Shown one piece after another: positions 19,593-31,572 of a DNA stretch of 64,000 bases (positions are counted from its first letter, which is position 1; the number at the start of each line of letters is the position of its first letter). The notes below the pieces were generated by a model. The model saw only the letters and a list, made by a program, of their open reading frames with translations, was not told the DNA's origin and did not search any database. This DNA comes from Xanthomarina spongicola (GTDB lineage Bacteria > Bacteroidota > Bacteroidia > Flavobacteriales > Flavobacteriaceae): positions 5,001-69,000 of the forward strand of contig NZ_QGGP01000002.1 in the NCBI RefSeq assembly GCF_003148645.1. The letters run 5' to 3'. The translations under genes were made by a program, and so were the position numbers.

Positions 19593-20258
19593 ATGATAAA
19601 AAATATTGGAAGTTACCTAGCTCTATCAATAACAATATGTTTCTTATTGTTTGGATCGTTTTATATGAATAAAACGGTTAAGGCGAAAAACTATTCTGCT
19701 ATACATTTTGGAATTAATGAAACTGAATATGTAGAGGTAGCAAAAGACAAAATTTTCCCAATTCACGAACCACATGCTAATTTCTCACCTACTTTAGGTA
19801 AGACATTTGTTGGTTTTAAAGAAGCTTTAGGTTTTAAAGAATCAGGAGGAGATTATTTTACAGTCAATTCATTTGGTTACTTAGGAAAGTACCAGTTTGG
19901 GAAAGAAACATTAAAAATGATAGGGATTTACAACCCTGTTCATTTCTTAAAAAATCCTGAATTACAAGAAAAAGCATTTATTGCTAATGCAGAACGTAAT
20001 AAATGGATTTTAAGAAAAGATATTAAGCGTTTTACTGGTAAAGTGGTAAATGGTACAAAAATTACAGAATCTGGGATTTTAGCAGCAGCTCATTTAGCTG
20101 GAGCAGGAAATGTAAAAAAATACTTAAGAAGTTATGGAAAAGATGGTTTCTCTGATGCTTACGGAACGTCTGTTTCTTACTATATTAAAAAGTTTTCAGG
20201 TTATGATACCTCTAAAATAAAACCAAATAGAAAAGCTAAAGTTAAGCACACTATTTAA
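19593..20258 (+). CDS. Lysozyme-like (SLT-fold) exported protein
   Basis: 221 aa with an N-terminal signal or anchor (about 7-25). The core KESGGDYFTVNSFGYLGKYQFG (residues 82-103, with candidate acid Glu83) resembles the catalytic opening of soluble-lytic-transglycosylase and related lysozyme folds (E-S-x-x-N-x-x-S-x-x-x-G-x-x-Q). ILAAAHLAGAGNVKKYL matches the later helix of that fold. Likely a peptidoglycan-cleaving enzyme in the periplasm. No LysM domain is visible although homologues are sometimes named that way. Own promoter; 3' end is 4 bp from the convergent RsmI-like gene. Confidence 0.78.
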   Translation: MIKNIGSYLALSITICFLLFGSFYMNKTVKAKNYSAIHFGINETEYVEVAKDKIFPIHEPHANFSPTLGKTFVGFKEALGFKESGGDYFTVNSFGYLGKYQFGKETLKMIGIYNPVHFLKNPELQEKAFIANAERNKWILRKDIKRFTGKVVNGTKITESGILAAAHLAGAGNVKKYLRSYGKDGFSDAYGTSVSYYIKKFSGYDTSKIKPNRKAKVKHTI

Positions 20259-20262
20259 CTAG

Positions 20263-20979
20263 CTATTCTTTATGAATAATAAATAGCGTAGGTCTTTTAT
20301 GAAAGTCTACGCTATTTTTTTTCCAATCTTTCACAGCTTTAGTTTTAATATATTCTGAAGGCAGTGTAATATCACAAGCCATACAGACTAAGGTGTTTTC
20401 ATTTAAAGAAGCACAGATGTCTTCAAGCATTTTATTATTCCTGTAAGGTGTTTCAATAAATGCCTGCGATTGATTTTGATTAAAAGAAATTTGCTCTAAT
20501 CTCTTTAATTCTTTTTTCCTTTCATCTTTATCTATTGGTAAATAGCCATTAAAAGCAAAGCTTTGTCCATTCATACCAGAACTCATTATTGCCATAATAA
20601 TTGAAGAAGGTCCAACTAATGGAACCACTTGAATATTTTTGCTATGTGCAATTTTAACAACATCTGCACCAGGGTCTGCAACAGCAGGACAGCCAGCTTC
20701 AGAAAGTAAACCAACATTTTTACCTTGTAGACAAGAGTCCAGAAATGAAGGTATTTCGTTAGGATCTGTGAATTTATTTAAATGATATATCTGTAGTTTA
20801 GACTGTTTTTTGCTAGGTTTTATTTTTTTAATAAACCGTCGAGCAGTTTTTTCGTTTTCAACAATATAAATATCTACTTGTTCAATAATTTTTTTAACCG
20901 AAAGTGGTAATACTTCTAAAGGTTCATTTTCGCCTAAAGGAGTAGGAATGAGGTACAGTTTTCCAGTTGGACTTGTCAT
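20263..20979 (-). CDS. RsmI-like SAM-dependent methyltransferase
   Basis: 238 aa of the tetrapyrrole-methylase/RsmI superfamily: LYLIPTPLGE start, VGLLSEAGCPAVADPGA (the GxPxxxDPG signature), VGPSSIIMAIMSSGM and FIETPYRNNKML. RsmI methylates the 2'-O of C1402 in 16S rRNA. Members of this shorter Bacteroidota branch are related but somewhat divergent, so the rRNA target is an inference. Its ATG overlaps the stop of the sugar dehydrogenase gene by 1 bp, and dnaA lies further upstream on the same strand. Confidence 0.85.
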   Translation of the reverse strand: MTSPTGKLYLIPTPLGENEPLEVLPLSVKKIIEQVDIYIVENEKTARRFIKKIKPSKKQSKLQIYHLNKFTDPNEIPSFLDSCLQGKNVGLLSEAGCPAVADPGADVVKIAHSKNIQVVPLVGPSSIIMAIMSSGMNGQSFAFNGYLPIDKDERKKELKRLEQISFNQNQSQAFIETPYRNNKMLEDICASLNENTLVCMACDITLPSEYIKTKAVKDWKKNSVDFHKRPTLFIIHKE

Positions 20980-22388
20980 TAATTGATTATGAGTTTATTT
21001 ATTTTCTTAGAACCATTTTCAGAAATTAACTCAGTTAAATAAAAACCTTTCACCATATTTTCTGTTGAAATATTCATAGTTGATACTATGTTTTCTGTAA
21101 TAGTTTTAATCAATTTCCCTTGTAAATTATAGATGTTTATGGTTTCTATAGAGATTTGAGAATTTGAAATTTCAATTGTAAATTGATTTGTTGCTGGATT
21201 TGGGTAGATTTTAACTCCAAATAAAGCGTTTTCATCAACACTTAAATTTGGATCTATAATTTTGAAAATGTTATCAGAATCAATACCAGCAATATAAATT
21301 TCTCCATATACATCTTCACCAAAAGCTGTCCAGCCATTAGTTGCAAATTGTTCAGTAAAAGTCATATTCCAATTACTGCCATCATATTCAAGAATACCAA
21401 TTTCATCACTACAATAATCTGCAAAAAAGTATAATCCATTTAAATTAGGTTGTGCAGTACCTCTATGTCTATAACCTCCTGTTATAGAGCATCTAAAGTA
21501 GGGACCTCCTGTATGTGTGTATTGCCCAACAGGAAAAGTTAATTCGTTTATGTCTGATGGACAATCGCCAGATGTGTTATAAACTTGATTCCCTTCATAA
21601 CAACGCCAACCGTAGTTTATTCCGGCTTGATTTAAAGCAACCATATTAATCTCTTCTATTTGACCTTGGCCAACATCTGCAATCCATAAGTCATGAGTAT
21701 CTCTGTCAAATGAAAACCTCCACGGATTTCTTAAGCCCGAAGCCCAAATTTCTGGTAAGGCATTTGGTTCCTCGGCATTTGGATAAGGATTATCGGTAGG
21801 AATAGCATAGTTATTTCCACCTTCAGAATTATTAACATTAATACGAAGCATTTTACCAAGTAAGGTTGTTAAGTCTTGTGCTCTATCACCTGGATCTCCA
21901 CCTGAACCACCATCGCCTAAGCCAATATAAAGATTGCCATCATTTCCAAAAGCTAAATCACCTCCATTATGATTAGAATAAGGTTGATTTATTGTAAGTA
22001 AAATTTCTTCTGTAGTATCATCAGCAACATTAGAATCTGGTGGATTTGTAATAAATCTGGAAACAACAGTATTCCCACTATTATTTATGTAATTAACAAA
22101 GAAAAAACCATTTGAATGATATTGAGGATGAAAGGCTAAACCTAATAAACCACGTTCTCCACCACTTAAAACTCTGGGGTCTATGTTTATAAAGGGAGTT
22201 GGATTGGTTGTTCCGTCAGTATTAAGAATTTTAATAATTCCACCACGCTCTACAACAAAAAGTCTTTCGTCTCCTGCATGTTTTATACTTATTGGATCAG
22301 TAAATCCTGAAGCAAAGAGTTCTAACTCGATGACTTGGGAGCACATAAAATATGGAAAAAGCAGTAGTAAAAGAATTATATTTTTCAT
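20979..22388 (-). CDS. PQQ-dependent sugar dehydrogenase-like protein secreted by T9SS
   Basis: 469 aa. Signal peptide (1-17, ending FMCS), a six-bladed beta-propeller of the soluble glucose/aldose dehydrogenase type (GERGLLGLAFHPQY, GGDLAFGNDGNLYIGLGDGGSGGDP, LPEIWASGLRNPWRFSFD, GINYGWRCYEG), then a C-terminal type IX sorting domain from about 395 (KIYPNPATNQFTIEIS to the terminal KLIIN). It probably oxidises sugars extracellularly with PQQ or is a surface sugar-binding propeller; no PQQ synthesis genes are in the window. It sits between dnaA/LMW-PTP and the RsmI-like gene. Confidence 0.88.
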   Translation of the reverse strand: MKNIILLLLLFPYFMCSQVIELELFASGFTDPISIKHAGDERLFVVERGGIIKILNTDGTTNPTPFINIDPRVLSGGERGLLGLAFHPQYHSNGFFFVNYINNSGNTVVSRFITNPPDSNVADDTTEEILLTINQPYSNHNGGDLAFGNDGNLYIGLGDGGSGGDPGDRAQDLTTLLGKMLRINVNNSEGGNNYAIPTDNPYPNAEEPNALPEIWASGLRNPWRFSFDRDTHDLWIADVGQGQIEEINMVALNQAGINYGWRCYEGNQVYNTSGDCPSDINELTFPVGQYTHTGGPYFRCSITGGYRHRGTAQPNLNGLYFFADYCSDEIGILEYDGSNWNMTFTEQFATNGWTAFGEDVYGEIYIAGIDSDNIFKIIDPNLSVDENALFGVKIYPNPATNQFTIEISNSQISIETINIYNLQGKLIKTITENIVSTMNISTENMVKGFYLTELISENGSKKINKLIIN

Positions 22389-22461
22389 TCTATTGTTTAT
22401 TAAATATTGATGTACAAATTACAAAAAATCAAGAAGTTAAACTAAAATCTGTTGAAGTCAA

Positions 22462-22917
22462 TTATTTGAGAAGTGTTTTTGCAATTTCTATACAAGCTTC
22501 GTCTAACATTTTAAATGTGCTTTCAAACCCTTGGATACCTCCTGTATATGGATCAGGAACATCATAATTCTGATTAGGATAAATTTCATTCAGAATCATT
22601 TTAACTTTATTTTTGTCGTTTTCGTTTCTAGCTAGTCTTATTACATTTTCATAATTAGAACTATCCATAACATAGATAATATCGAATTTAATAAAATCTA
22701 ACTCAGTAAATTGTCTTCCTCTTTGATTAGAAATATCTAAACCATATTTTTTAGCTACTTTAATAGACCGATTATCTGGAGTGCTACCAATATGGTAATC
22801 TCCTGTTCCTGCAGAATCAACTATAAATTCTTCAGATGGTAATTTTGACTTTAAAATACCTTCTGCTAATGGTGAACGGCAAATATTACCTAAGCATACT
22901 ATTAGAATTTTAGTCAT
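22462..22917 (-). CDS. Low-molecular-weight protein-tyrosine phosphatase
   Basis: 151 aa from the ATG at 22917 (MTKILIVCLGNICRSP); a GTG-type extension of six residues is less likely. The P-loop C-x5-R-S is Cys8 to Arg14, and the general acid lies in YDVPDPYTGG near residue 118. Such enzymes dephosphorylate tyrosine kinases that control polysaccharide export, or arsenate in related ArsC forms; the DPY motif fits the phosphatase. It lies 35 bp after the dnaA stop on the same strand. Confidence 0.93.
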   Translation of the reverse strand: MTKILIVCLGNICRSPLAEGILKSKLPSEEFIVDSAGTGDYHIGSTPDNRSIKVAKKYGLDISNQRGRQFTELDFIKFDIIYVMDSSNYENVIRLARNENDKNKVKMILNEIYPNQNYDVPDPYTGGIQGFESTFKMLDEACIEIAKTLLK

Positions 22918-22952
22918 ATTTGTTTCCCGAGTCATCGGAAATGATTTTAAGA

Positions 22953-24380
22953 TTAAACAGCTAGTTTTTTAGAAAGATCTTCAACGTATTTTCTGAATTG
23001 TTTATCAGTTGAAGTTAAGTTATCTACAGTTTTGCAAGCATGTAAAACTGTTGCATGATCTCTTTTTCCAATTTGAGAACCTATACTTGCAAGAGACGCT
23101 TTGGTTAATTTTTTAGCAAAAAACATAGCCAATTGCCTTGCTTGAACTATATGGCGTTTTCTGGTTTTAGATTGTAAGGTATCCACATCCATTTGGAAAT
23201 AATCTGAGACTATTTTTTGAATATAATCGATAGATACTTCACGCTTGGTATTTTTTACAAACTTCTCTACAACTTGTTTTGCTAAATCAATGGTAATCTC
23301 TTTTTTGTTAAAAGAAGATTGAGCAATTAAAGAGATGATGGCACCTTCTAACTCACGTATATTAGATTTAATATTCTTTGCTACATATTCAACAATATCT
23401 TCAGGCATTTCTACGCCATCACGATATAATTTGTTTTTCAAGATAGACACACGTGTTTCAAAATCTGGACTTTGCAATTCTGCTGAAAGTCCCCATTTGA
23501 ACCTAGATAATAAACGTTGCTCAATATCTTGCATGTCTACTGGAGCTTTGTCACTTGTTAAAATAACTTGCTTGCCATTTTGGTGTAAATGGTTGAATAT
23601 GTGGAAGAAAACATCTTGAGTTCCAGTTTTTCCTGAAAGGAACTGGACATCATCAATAATTAAAATGTCTATAATCTGATAAAAATGAATGAAATCATTT
23701 CTATTATTCTTTTTTACCGAATCTATATATTGTTGTGTAAATTTTTCAGCAGAAATATATAAAACCGTTTTTTCTGGATATTTATCTTTTATGTCAACAC
23801 CTATAGCATGAGCTAAGTGTGTTTTTCCTAAACCAACACCACCGAAAATAAGCAATGGGTTGAATGAGGTTCCTCCTGGTTTTGAAGCGACAGCTAATCC
23901 AGCACTTCTGGCTAAACGATTAGAATCACCTTCAAGAAAATTCTCAAAACTATAATTAGGATTTAATTGGGATTCAATTTTTACATTTCTAATCCCTGGA
24001 ATAACAAAAGGATTACGTAATTCTGGACTTTTATTATTTAATGGAATATCTACATCTTGAGCTTTAACAGAACTTCTGTTAGAACTTGGAATTCGTTCTG
24101 TAAAAGGCTGTTTGTTACCATAGGTGTTTTCCATTTTTATAATGTATACAAGTTTGGCAGTTTCGCCTAGTTCTTTTGTAAGGGCAACTTTTAAAATTTT
24201 AACGTAATGTTCCTCTAACCACTCATAAAAGAATTTACTAGGTACTTGAATGCTTAAAGAATTATCTGAAAGTTTTACTGCTAAAATGGGTTCAAACCAT
24301 GTTTTATAGGCTTGTGGTTGAATGTTATCCTTTATGAATTCAAGACAATTATTCCATACCGATTGCGCAGTTACACTCAT
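22953..24380 (-). CDS. dnaA: Chromosomal replication initiator protein DnaA
   Basis: 475 aa with all four domains: N-terminal interaction domain (1-85), a short linker with polar composition (90-135), AAA+ ATPase with Walker A GGVGLGKTH at 180-188 and Walker B IIDDVQF with Asp243-Asp244, and the C-terminal DNA-binding domain with the DnaA signature KRDHATVLHACKT. DnaA-ATP opens oriC. The upstream 185 bp to the divergent thioesterase is very AT-rich and has one DnaA-box-like 9-mer (24459-24467, two mismatches), not the cluster expected of an origin. Confidence 0.98.
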   Translation of the reverse strand: MSVTAQSVWNNCLEFIKDNIQPQAYKTWFEPILAVKLSDNSLSIQVPSKFFYEWLEEHYVKILKVALTKELGETAKLVYIIKMENTYGNKQPFTERIPSSNRSSVKAQDVDIPLNNKSPELRNPFVIPGIRNVKIESQLNPNYSFENFLEGDSNRLARSAGLAVASKPGGTSFNPLLIFGGVGLGKTHLAHAIGVDIKDKYPEKTVLYISAEKFTQQYIDSVKKNNRNDFIHFYQIIDILIIDDVQFLSGKTGTQDVFFHIFNHLHQNGKQVILTSDKAPVDMQDIEQRLLSRFKWGLSAELQSPDFETRVSILKNKLYRDGVEMPEDIVEYVAKNIKSNIRELEGAIISLIAQSSFNKKEITIDLAKQVVEKFVKNTKREVSIDYIQKIVSDYFQMDVDTLQSKTRKRHIVQARQLAMFFAKKLTKASLASIGSQIGKRDHATVLHACKTVDNLTSTDKQFRKYVEDLSKKLAV

Positions 24381-24565
24381 TATTGATTTTAAAATTTACT
24401 AGTTAGTTACTGTAAGAGAAAATGGAATTCTCTTGTTGATTTTATAGCTTGACAAATATGTGAACAAAATTCTTAAAAAAAAAATCAAATGCTATTGAAT
24501 TTAAAGATTTTTTTTTGCATGTTTAAAGCATTGCCTAAACTACAAAAAAATATTCTAAAAACGAT

Positions 24566-24964
24566 ATGATTTTCGATGAAATACCAATAAGAGTGAGATA
24601 TGGTGAAACTGACCAAATGGGAGTTGTTCATCATGGAAATTATGCGTTATACTTAGAAATGGGTAGAACTGAATGGTTGCGTAAAAAAGGTATTTCGTAT
24701 AAACAAATGGAAGATGATGGTGTTATGTTGCCTGTAATATCTATGAGTTTAAATTTCAAAAAGTCAGCTGTTTATGATGAGGTTATTAAAGTGAAAACAC
24801 AACTAAAAAAAACACCCTCTGTTAGAATTGAATTTGATTACGAAATTACAAATCAGGCTGGCGAAATTTTAGTTTCAGCAAATACAGAATTAGCATTTAT
24901 TAATATGAAAACTAAAAGACCAATGAAATGTCCAGATTATATATTGGAAAAACTAGAAAATTAA
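24566..24964 (+). CDS. Acyl-CoA thioesterase, YbgC/4HBT family
   Basis: 132 aa hot-dog fold. The 4-hydroxybenzoyl-CoA thioesterase motif RYGETDQMGVVHHGNY puts the catalytic-type Asp at residue 16. It hydrolyses acyl-CoA or acyl-ACP thioesters; in Proteobacteria ybgC sits by tol-pal, which is not the case here. It is divergent from dnaA and its last 4 bp overlap the convergent YigZ gene. Confidence 0.92.
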   Translation: MIFDEIPIRVRYGETDQMGVVHHGNYALYLEMGRTEWLRKKGISYKQMEDDGVMLPVISMSLNFKKSAVYDEVIKVKTQLKKTPSVRIEFDYEITNQAGEILVSANTELAFINMKTKRPMKCPDYILEKLEN

Positions 24965-25575
24965 TTATCTAGTTCTTTTATTTCAACTTCAAAGATTGTA
25001 TTAAATTTATTGTAGATGTTTAAACTATCTTTTAACCTTACTGAAATTATAATCTTACAATCTAACTCTAATGTCTGATTTATTATATTTAGATTCTTTT
25101 CTTTAATAACACGCATTACTTTATTCATATTTTTGTAGTCAAAGCGTATTTCAAATTGTTTATTTATTGTTCTAGTAACAATCCTAGAAGATTCTAAAGC
25201 CATTTGAGCTGTGGTTTTATAAGCATTTATTAAACCTCCAACACCAAGTTTTACACCTCCAAAATATCTTACAACAACAATTAAAATATTGGTAACCTCA
25301 AACGATTGAATTTGCCCATAAATTGGCATTCCTGCGCTATTATTAGGCTCGCCATCATCATTGGCTCTAAACTGAATGTTATTTTCGTCTGTTCCTATTT
25401 GATAAGCATAACACCAATGTCTTGCAGAATGATGTTGTTTTTTTAATTCATCTATATGGTCCTTAACAGTATCTTCATTTAAAACTGGAAAAGCATAACC
25501 AAAAAACTTGCTATTCTTGTCTTTAAATAGTACTTCTTTGGAGGCTTTAGAGATTGTTTTATAAGTATCTTTCAT
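24961..25575 (-). CDS. YigZ/IMPACT family protein
   Basis: 204 aa. N-terminal UPF0029 domain with KDKNSKFFGYAFPV, HSARHWCYAYQIG, NDDGEPNNSAGMPI and VVVRYFGGVKLGVGGLINAY, plus a C-terminal DUF1949-like domain. The eukaryotic relative IMPACT modulates translation control by GCN2; the bacterial role is unclear (nucleic acid or ribosome binding has been proposed). It is separated by 2 bp from the DMT transporter gene upstream and probably ends the ribD-HAD-transporter-yigZ operon. Confidence 0.93.
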   Translation of the reverse strand: MKDTYKTISKASKEVLFKDKNSKFFGYAFPVLNEDTVKDHIDELKKQHHSARHWCYAYQIGTDENNIQFRANDDGEPNNSAGMPIYGQIQSFEVTNILIVVVRYFGGVKLGVGGLINAYKTTAQMALESSRIVTRTINKQFEIRFDYKNMNKVMRVIKEKNLNIINQTLELDCKIIISVRLKDSLNIYNKFNTIFEVEIKELDN

Positions 25576-25577
25576 TA

Positions 25578-26441
25578 TTAGGCTAAAGTTACTAATAGTA
25601 TTGAAATGATTGCAAAACTAACACCTATCCAGTTTTTAATAGATAGCTTTTCTTTAAATAAAATATAACCAATTAAAGATGATAACATTACAATAGCAAC
25701 GTTATTGACTGTAAAAATAGTAGAGCTTTCTATGGATTCATGGTCTAACGCTTTTAATAGGTAATATATAGATGCATAGTTTGTAATTCCTAAAATAGCT
25801 CCTCCAATAAGACTTTGAGGGTTAAATTTGAATTCTTTCTTTATTATTTTTACAATAAGTAAGCCTAAGCCTATACAAGCTGCAAAACAAAAAATAGTTG
25901 CTGAAAATATAGGAATGCCATTTTCTGAAACATAGGTTGTTTCAAGATATTTAATGGAAGTGTCTATTATGCCTGAACCTAAAAACAGAACAAAAGGTAA
26001 AAGCAAACTGCTTTTTAAATGAAGGTTTGAATTTGGTTTAATGGACACAAAATAAACTGCTAAAAGAGCCAATATAATTCCAATTATTTTTTGGTATCCT
26101 GTACTTTCTCCATACATATAAATTCCAAAAAACACAGGAATAATAACACTCATTTTTGTGGCTACTGAAGCTACAGAAATGCCATTACGTTGAGCAGTTA
26201 TGGCCATTACGTTAAAAATAGATATAAATAGAAAACCTAGAGCGATAGCTCCATAAAACCATTTTTCTTCAGTAATTTCGATTAAATTTATTGGCTTATT
26301 ATAGGTTAGTAAGCCACATAAACAAGCAACAATGTAATTAAATACAATAGCCTGTAGTGTATTCACTTTAAATCTATCGAATAATTTGAAGATTAAAAAA
26401 ATGCATGTAGAAGCTAGAATACTTAATAATAAATAAATCAA
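25578..26441 (-). CDS. EamA/DMT superfamily transporter
   Basis: 287 aa with about ten hydrophobic helices in two five-helix halves, typical of drug/metabolite transporters. The inner-half segments ISVASVATKMSVIIPV and STIFTVNNVAIVMLSSLIGYILFKEKLS (family pattern of a small-residue helix followed by an FKE-K/R-S/L loop) support the assignment. The substrate is unknown. It overlaps the HAD gene upstream by 4 bp, so it is part of the ribD operon. Confidence 0.88.
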   Translation of the reverse strand: MIYLLLSILASTCIFLIFKLFDRFKVNTLQAIVFNYIVACLCGLLTYNKPINLIEITEEKWFYGAIALGFLFISIFNVMAITAQRNGISVASVATKMSVIIPVFFGIYMYGESTGYQKIIGIILALLAVYFVSIKPNSNLHLKSSLLLPFVLFLGSGIIDTSIKYLETTYVSENGIPIFSATIFCFAACIGLGLLIVKIIKKEFKFNPQSLIGGAILGITNYASIYYLLKALDHESIESSTIFTVNNVAIVMLSSLIGYILFKEKLSIKNWIGVSFAIISILLVTLA

Positions 26442-27049
26442 AAGAATTCTTTTTTAATGGTGAATAAATTTGAAATATCTTCAGTTTTTGGATTGATATT
26501 CCAAGTATGAATTCCTAATTTTGCTGCTGCTTCAATGTTTTCAATAGTATCGTCTATAAACAAGCAATCTCCTGGATTTAGTTTATTTTCCTTTAAAACA
26601 AAGTTATAAATACTTGCATCTGGTTTTCGTAATTGTATTTCATGAGATAAGTAGAACTTATGAAAACAATTTTTGAAATCTTCATAAAAAGACACTCGCT
26701 CTTTTATCCAGTCTATGTGCAATTCGTTAGTGTTGCTCAATAATATAAGGTTGTATGTGTTTTCTTTGGCAAGATTTTTTATAAAATCTAAACGATGTTC
26801 TGGAAAGTCTTTTAAAATACAATTCCAGGCATAGAGTACATCATCTTCATCTAAATCGGGAAAGTTTTCTAAATAAAATTCTATAAACTCTTCAGTTGAA
26901 ATTAAGCCTTGTTCATAAAGGCTGTTAAAAGCAATTAATTCTTCAGAAAGCGTTTTTAATTTAAAAATATCAAGCGCATGATTCATAGCTCCTTCTTTAT
27001 CTAAATTAATAAAGACATCGCCAAAATCGAAAATAAGGGTTTTATTCAT
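26438..27049 (-). CDS. HAD-superfamily hydrolase, YihX-like
   Basis: 203 aa. Motif I is IFDFGDVFINLD, with nucleophile Asp8 but Gly at the usual second Asp position, as in YihX-type sugar phosphatases. Motif II is ILLSNTNELH, the motif III lysine is in QLRKPDASIY, and motif IV is FIDDTIENIEAA. It should dephosphorylate a small phosphometabolite. It overlaps ribD by 8 bp, so it could be the missing riboflavin-pathway phosphatase; that is inference from context only. Confidence 0.9.
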   Translation of the reverse strand: MNKTLIFDFGDVFINLDKEGAMNHALDIFKLKTLSEELIAFNSLYEQGLISTEEFIEFYLENFPDLDEDDVLYAWNCILKDFPEHRLDFIKNLAKENTYNLILLSNTNELHIDWIKERVSFYEDFKNCFHKFYLSHEIQLRKPDASIYNFVLKENKLNPGDCLFIDDTIENIEAAAKLGIHTWNINPKTEDISNLFTIKKEFF

Positions 27050-28046
27050 TTATGTAAATTTTTAAAGAATCTTCTAAAATTAAAGAATCTTGAATCTGTT
27101 TTCCTTTAAAAACTGGTGCTTTCACGCCATCTTTAAAAGTTGTTTTTCCTATAAAAACTCGAGCTTCATCCCAAAGTTTTTCATTTATAAACGTTTGAAG
27201 TGTGTTTCTTCCACCTTCAATGATAATTGATTGGATGTTATTTTTATGTAATAAATCACAAATTTGTAAAGCCACGTTATTTGAGAAATCTATGTCATTT
27301 TCAGAAATTACAATTGTTTCAGCATCCTTATTAAGGATTTGATACTTTTTTGAAAGTATGTTCTTTTTGTCTAAAACAATACGAATAGGATTTTTTCCAG
27401 TCCAATCTCTAACTGTTAAGCTCGGATTATCTTCAATTACTGTATTTGTGCCAACCAAGATTGCTTGTTCTTCTGATCGCCATTTATGTACTAATTGCCT
27501 AGAAATCTCATTGGTAATCCAAACCGGTTTTTGTTCATGTTTCGTTTTTGGAGCTATAAAACCATCTTGCGTTTCTGCCCATTTTAAAATAATATAAGGA
27601 CGTTTTTTATTATGAAACGTGAAAAACCGTTTATGATGCTTTTTACATTCTTCTTCTAAAACACCAACCTGGACTTTGCATCCAGAGTCTTTAAGTTTTT
27701 CAATTCCTTTTCCAGCTACTTTGCTATGTGTATCAATAGTTCCAATAACCACTTGTGGAATCTTATTTTCTATAATTAAATTACTACAAGGTGGTGTTTT
27801 TCCAACATGGCTACATGGTTCTAAAGTGACATATAGCGTCGATTTATTAAGTAAAGATGGGTCCTTAACAGATTCTATAGCATTCACTTCGGCATGTTTT
27901 TCACCATAAGGGCTTGTAAAACCTTCGCCAATTATTTTGTTATCGTGTACAATGACGCAACCTACCATTGGGTTTGGAGCTGTAGTTCCTAGACCATTTT
28001 TGGCAATTTCAATACAACGTTTTATGTATTTTTCATGTATCTTCAT
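27042..28046 (-). CDS. ribD: Riboflavin biosynthesis protein RibD (deaminase/reductase)
   Basis: 334 aa bifunctional enzyme for steps two and three of riboflavin synthesis from GTP. The N-terminal deaminase has TAPNPMVGCVIV, the zinc ligands in KHAEVNAIE and LEPCSHVGKTPPC; the C-terminal reductase begins near RPYIILKWAETQDGFI and includes PVWITNEISRQLVHKWR. It heads a minus-strand operon with HAD, a DMT transporter and yigZ. No FMN riboswitch fits in the 35-bp spacer to the divergent GNAT gene. Confidence 0.96.
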   Translation of the reverse strand: MKIHEKYIKRCIEIAKNGLGTTAPNPMVGCVIVHDNKIIGEGFTSPYGEKHAEVNAIESVKDPSLLNKSTLYVTLEPCSHVGKTPPCSNLIIENKIPQVVIGTIDTHSKVAGKGIEKLKDSGCKVQVGVLEEECKKHHKRFFTFHNKKRPYIILKWAETQDGFIAPKTKHEQKPVWITNEISRQLVHKWRSEEQAILVGTNTVIEDNPSLTVRDWTGKNPIRIVLDKKNILSKKYQILNKDAETIVISENDIDFSNNVALQICDLLHKNNIQSIIIEGGRNTLQTFINEKLWDEARVFIGKTTFKDGVKAPVFKGKQIQDSLILEDSLKIYINE

Positions 28047-28081
28047 CCCGATTAATTTCGAGGTAAAAATAACATAATAAA

Positions 28082-28569
28082 GTGAGCAATAATAATATTG
28101 TAATTAGAGAAATTGCTTTAGAAGACAATAAGCAAATAGCAAAAGTAATTAGAGATGTTTTAGTGGAATTTGGTGTACCCAAAGTTGGAACAGCTTATGC
28201 TGATGTTTCTTTAGATAAAATGGCAGAAACATATTATGGTGGAAAGTCGGTTTATTTTGTAATAGATAACAATGGAAAAATAATTGGAGGCGCTGGAATA
28301 GCTGCATTAGATAATTATGAAGGTAATGTGTGCGAACTACAAAAAATGTACTTTTTACCTGAAGCAAGAGGAATAGGTTTAGGTAAAAGAATGATGGAAA
28401 CTTGTCTTGAAAGCGCAAAAGCTTTCGGATTTGAAAAATGTTATTTAGAAACCATGCCATATATGGATGATGCCAGAAAATTGTATGCTAAAGTTGGTTT
28501 TAATTCTTTAGATGAACCTTTGGGGAATACTGGTCATTATTCATGCAATGTTTGGATGATAAAAGAATT

Positions 28570-28573
<4 letters not shown>
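28082..28573 (+). CDS. GNAT family N-acetyltransferase
   Basis: 163 aa with a GTG start (VSNNNIVIREIALEDNKQ). The acetyl-CoA motif is YFLPEARGIGLGKRMMETCL and the closing motif DDARKLYAKVGFNSLD. The substrate is unknown. The stop overlaps the prmC start (ATGA), so it is coupled to prmC-ligA. The start is chosen because no ATG precedes the conserved beta-1 strand. Confidence 0.88.
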
Positions 28574-31445
<2,872 letters not shown>

Positions 31446-31510
31446 TAAATGGAATGATTATTAATTATCGTTAATCTATGTTTTTAATCATTTAATTTCA
31501 AATTTTAAAA

Positions 31511-31518
31511 TATATTTG
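31511..31518 (+). promoter_or_regulatory. TAnnTTTG -10 element before YhhN-like gene 1
   Basis: TATATTTG, 54 nt before the start codon of the first of three tandem paralogues. Equivalent elements precede the other two. Confidence 0.55.
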
Positions 31519-31572
31519 TTCGATAATGAGACGATTACAATACAGTTGTCATATTAAAATTCATTTGTTATT

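Noticed and set aside
24381-24565. Replication origin next to dnaA
   Set aside because: The spacer is AT-rich but has only one imperfect DnaA-box-like 9-mer (24459-24467); no box cluster.
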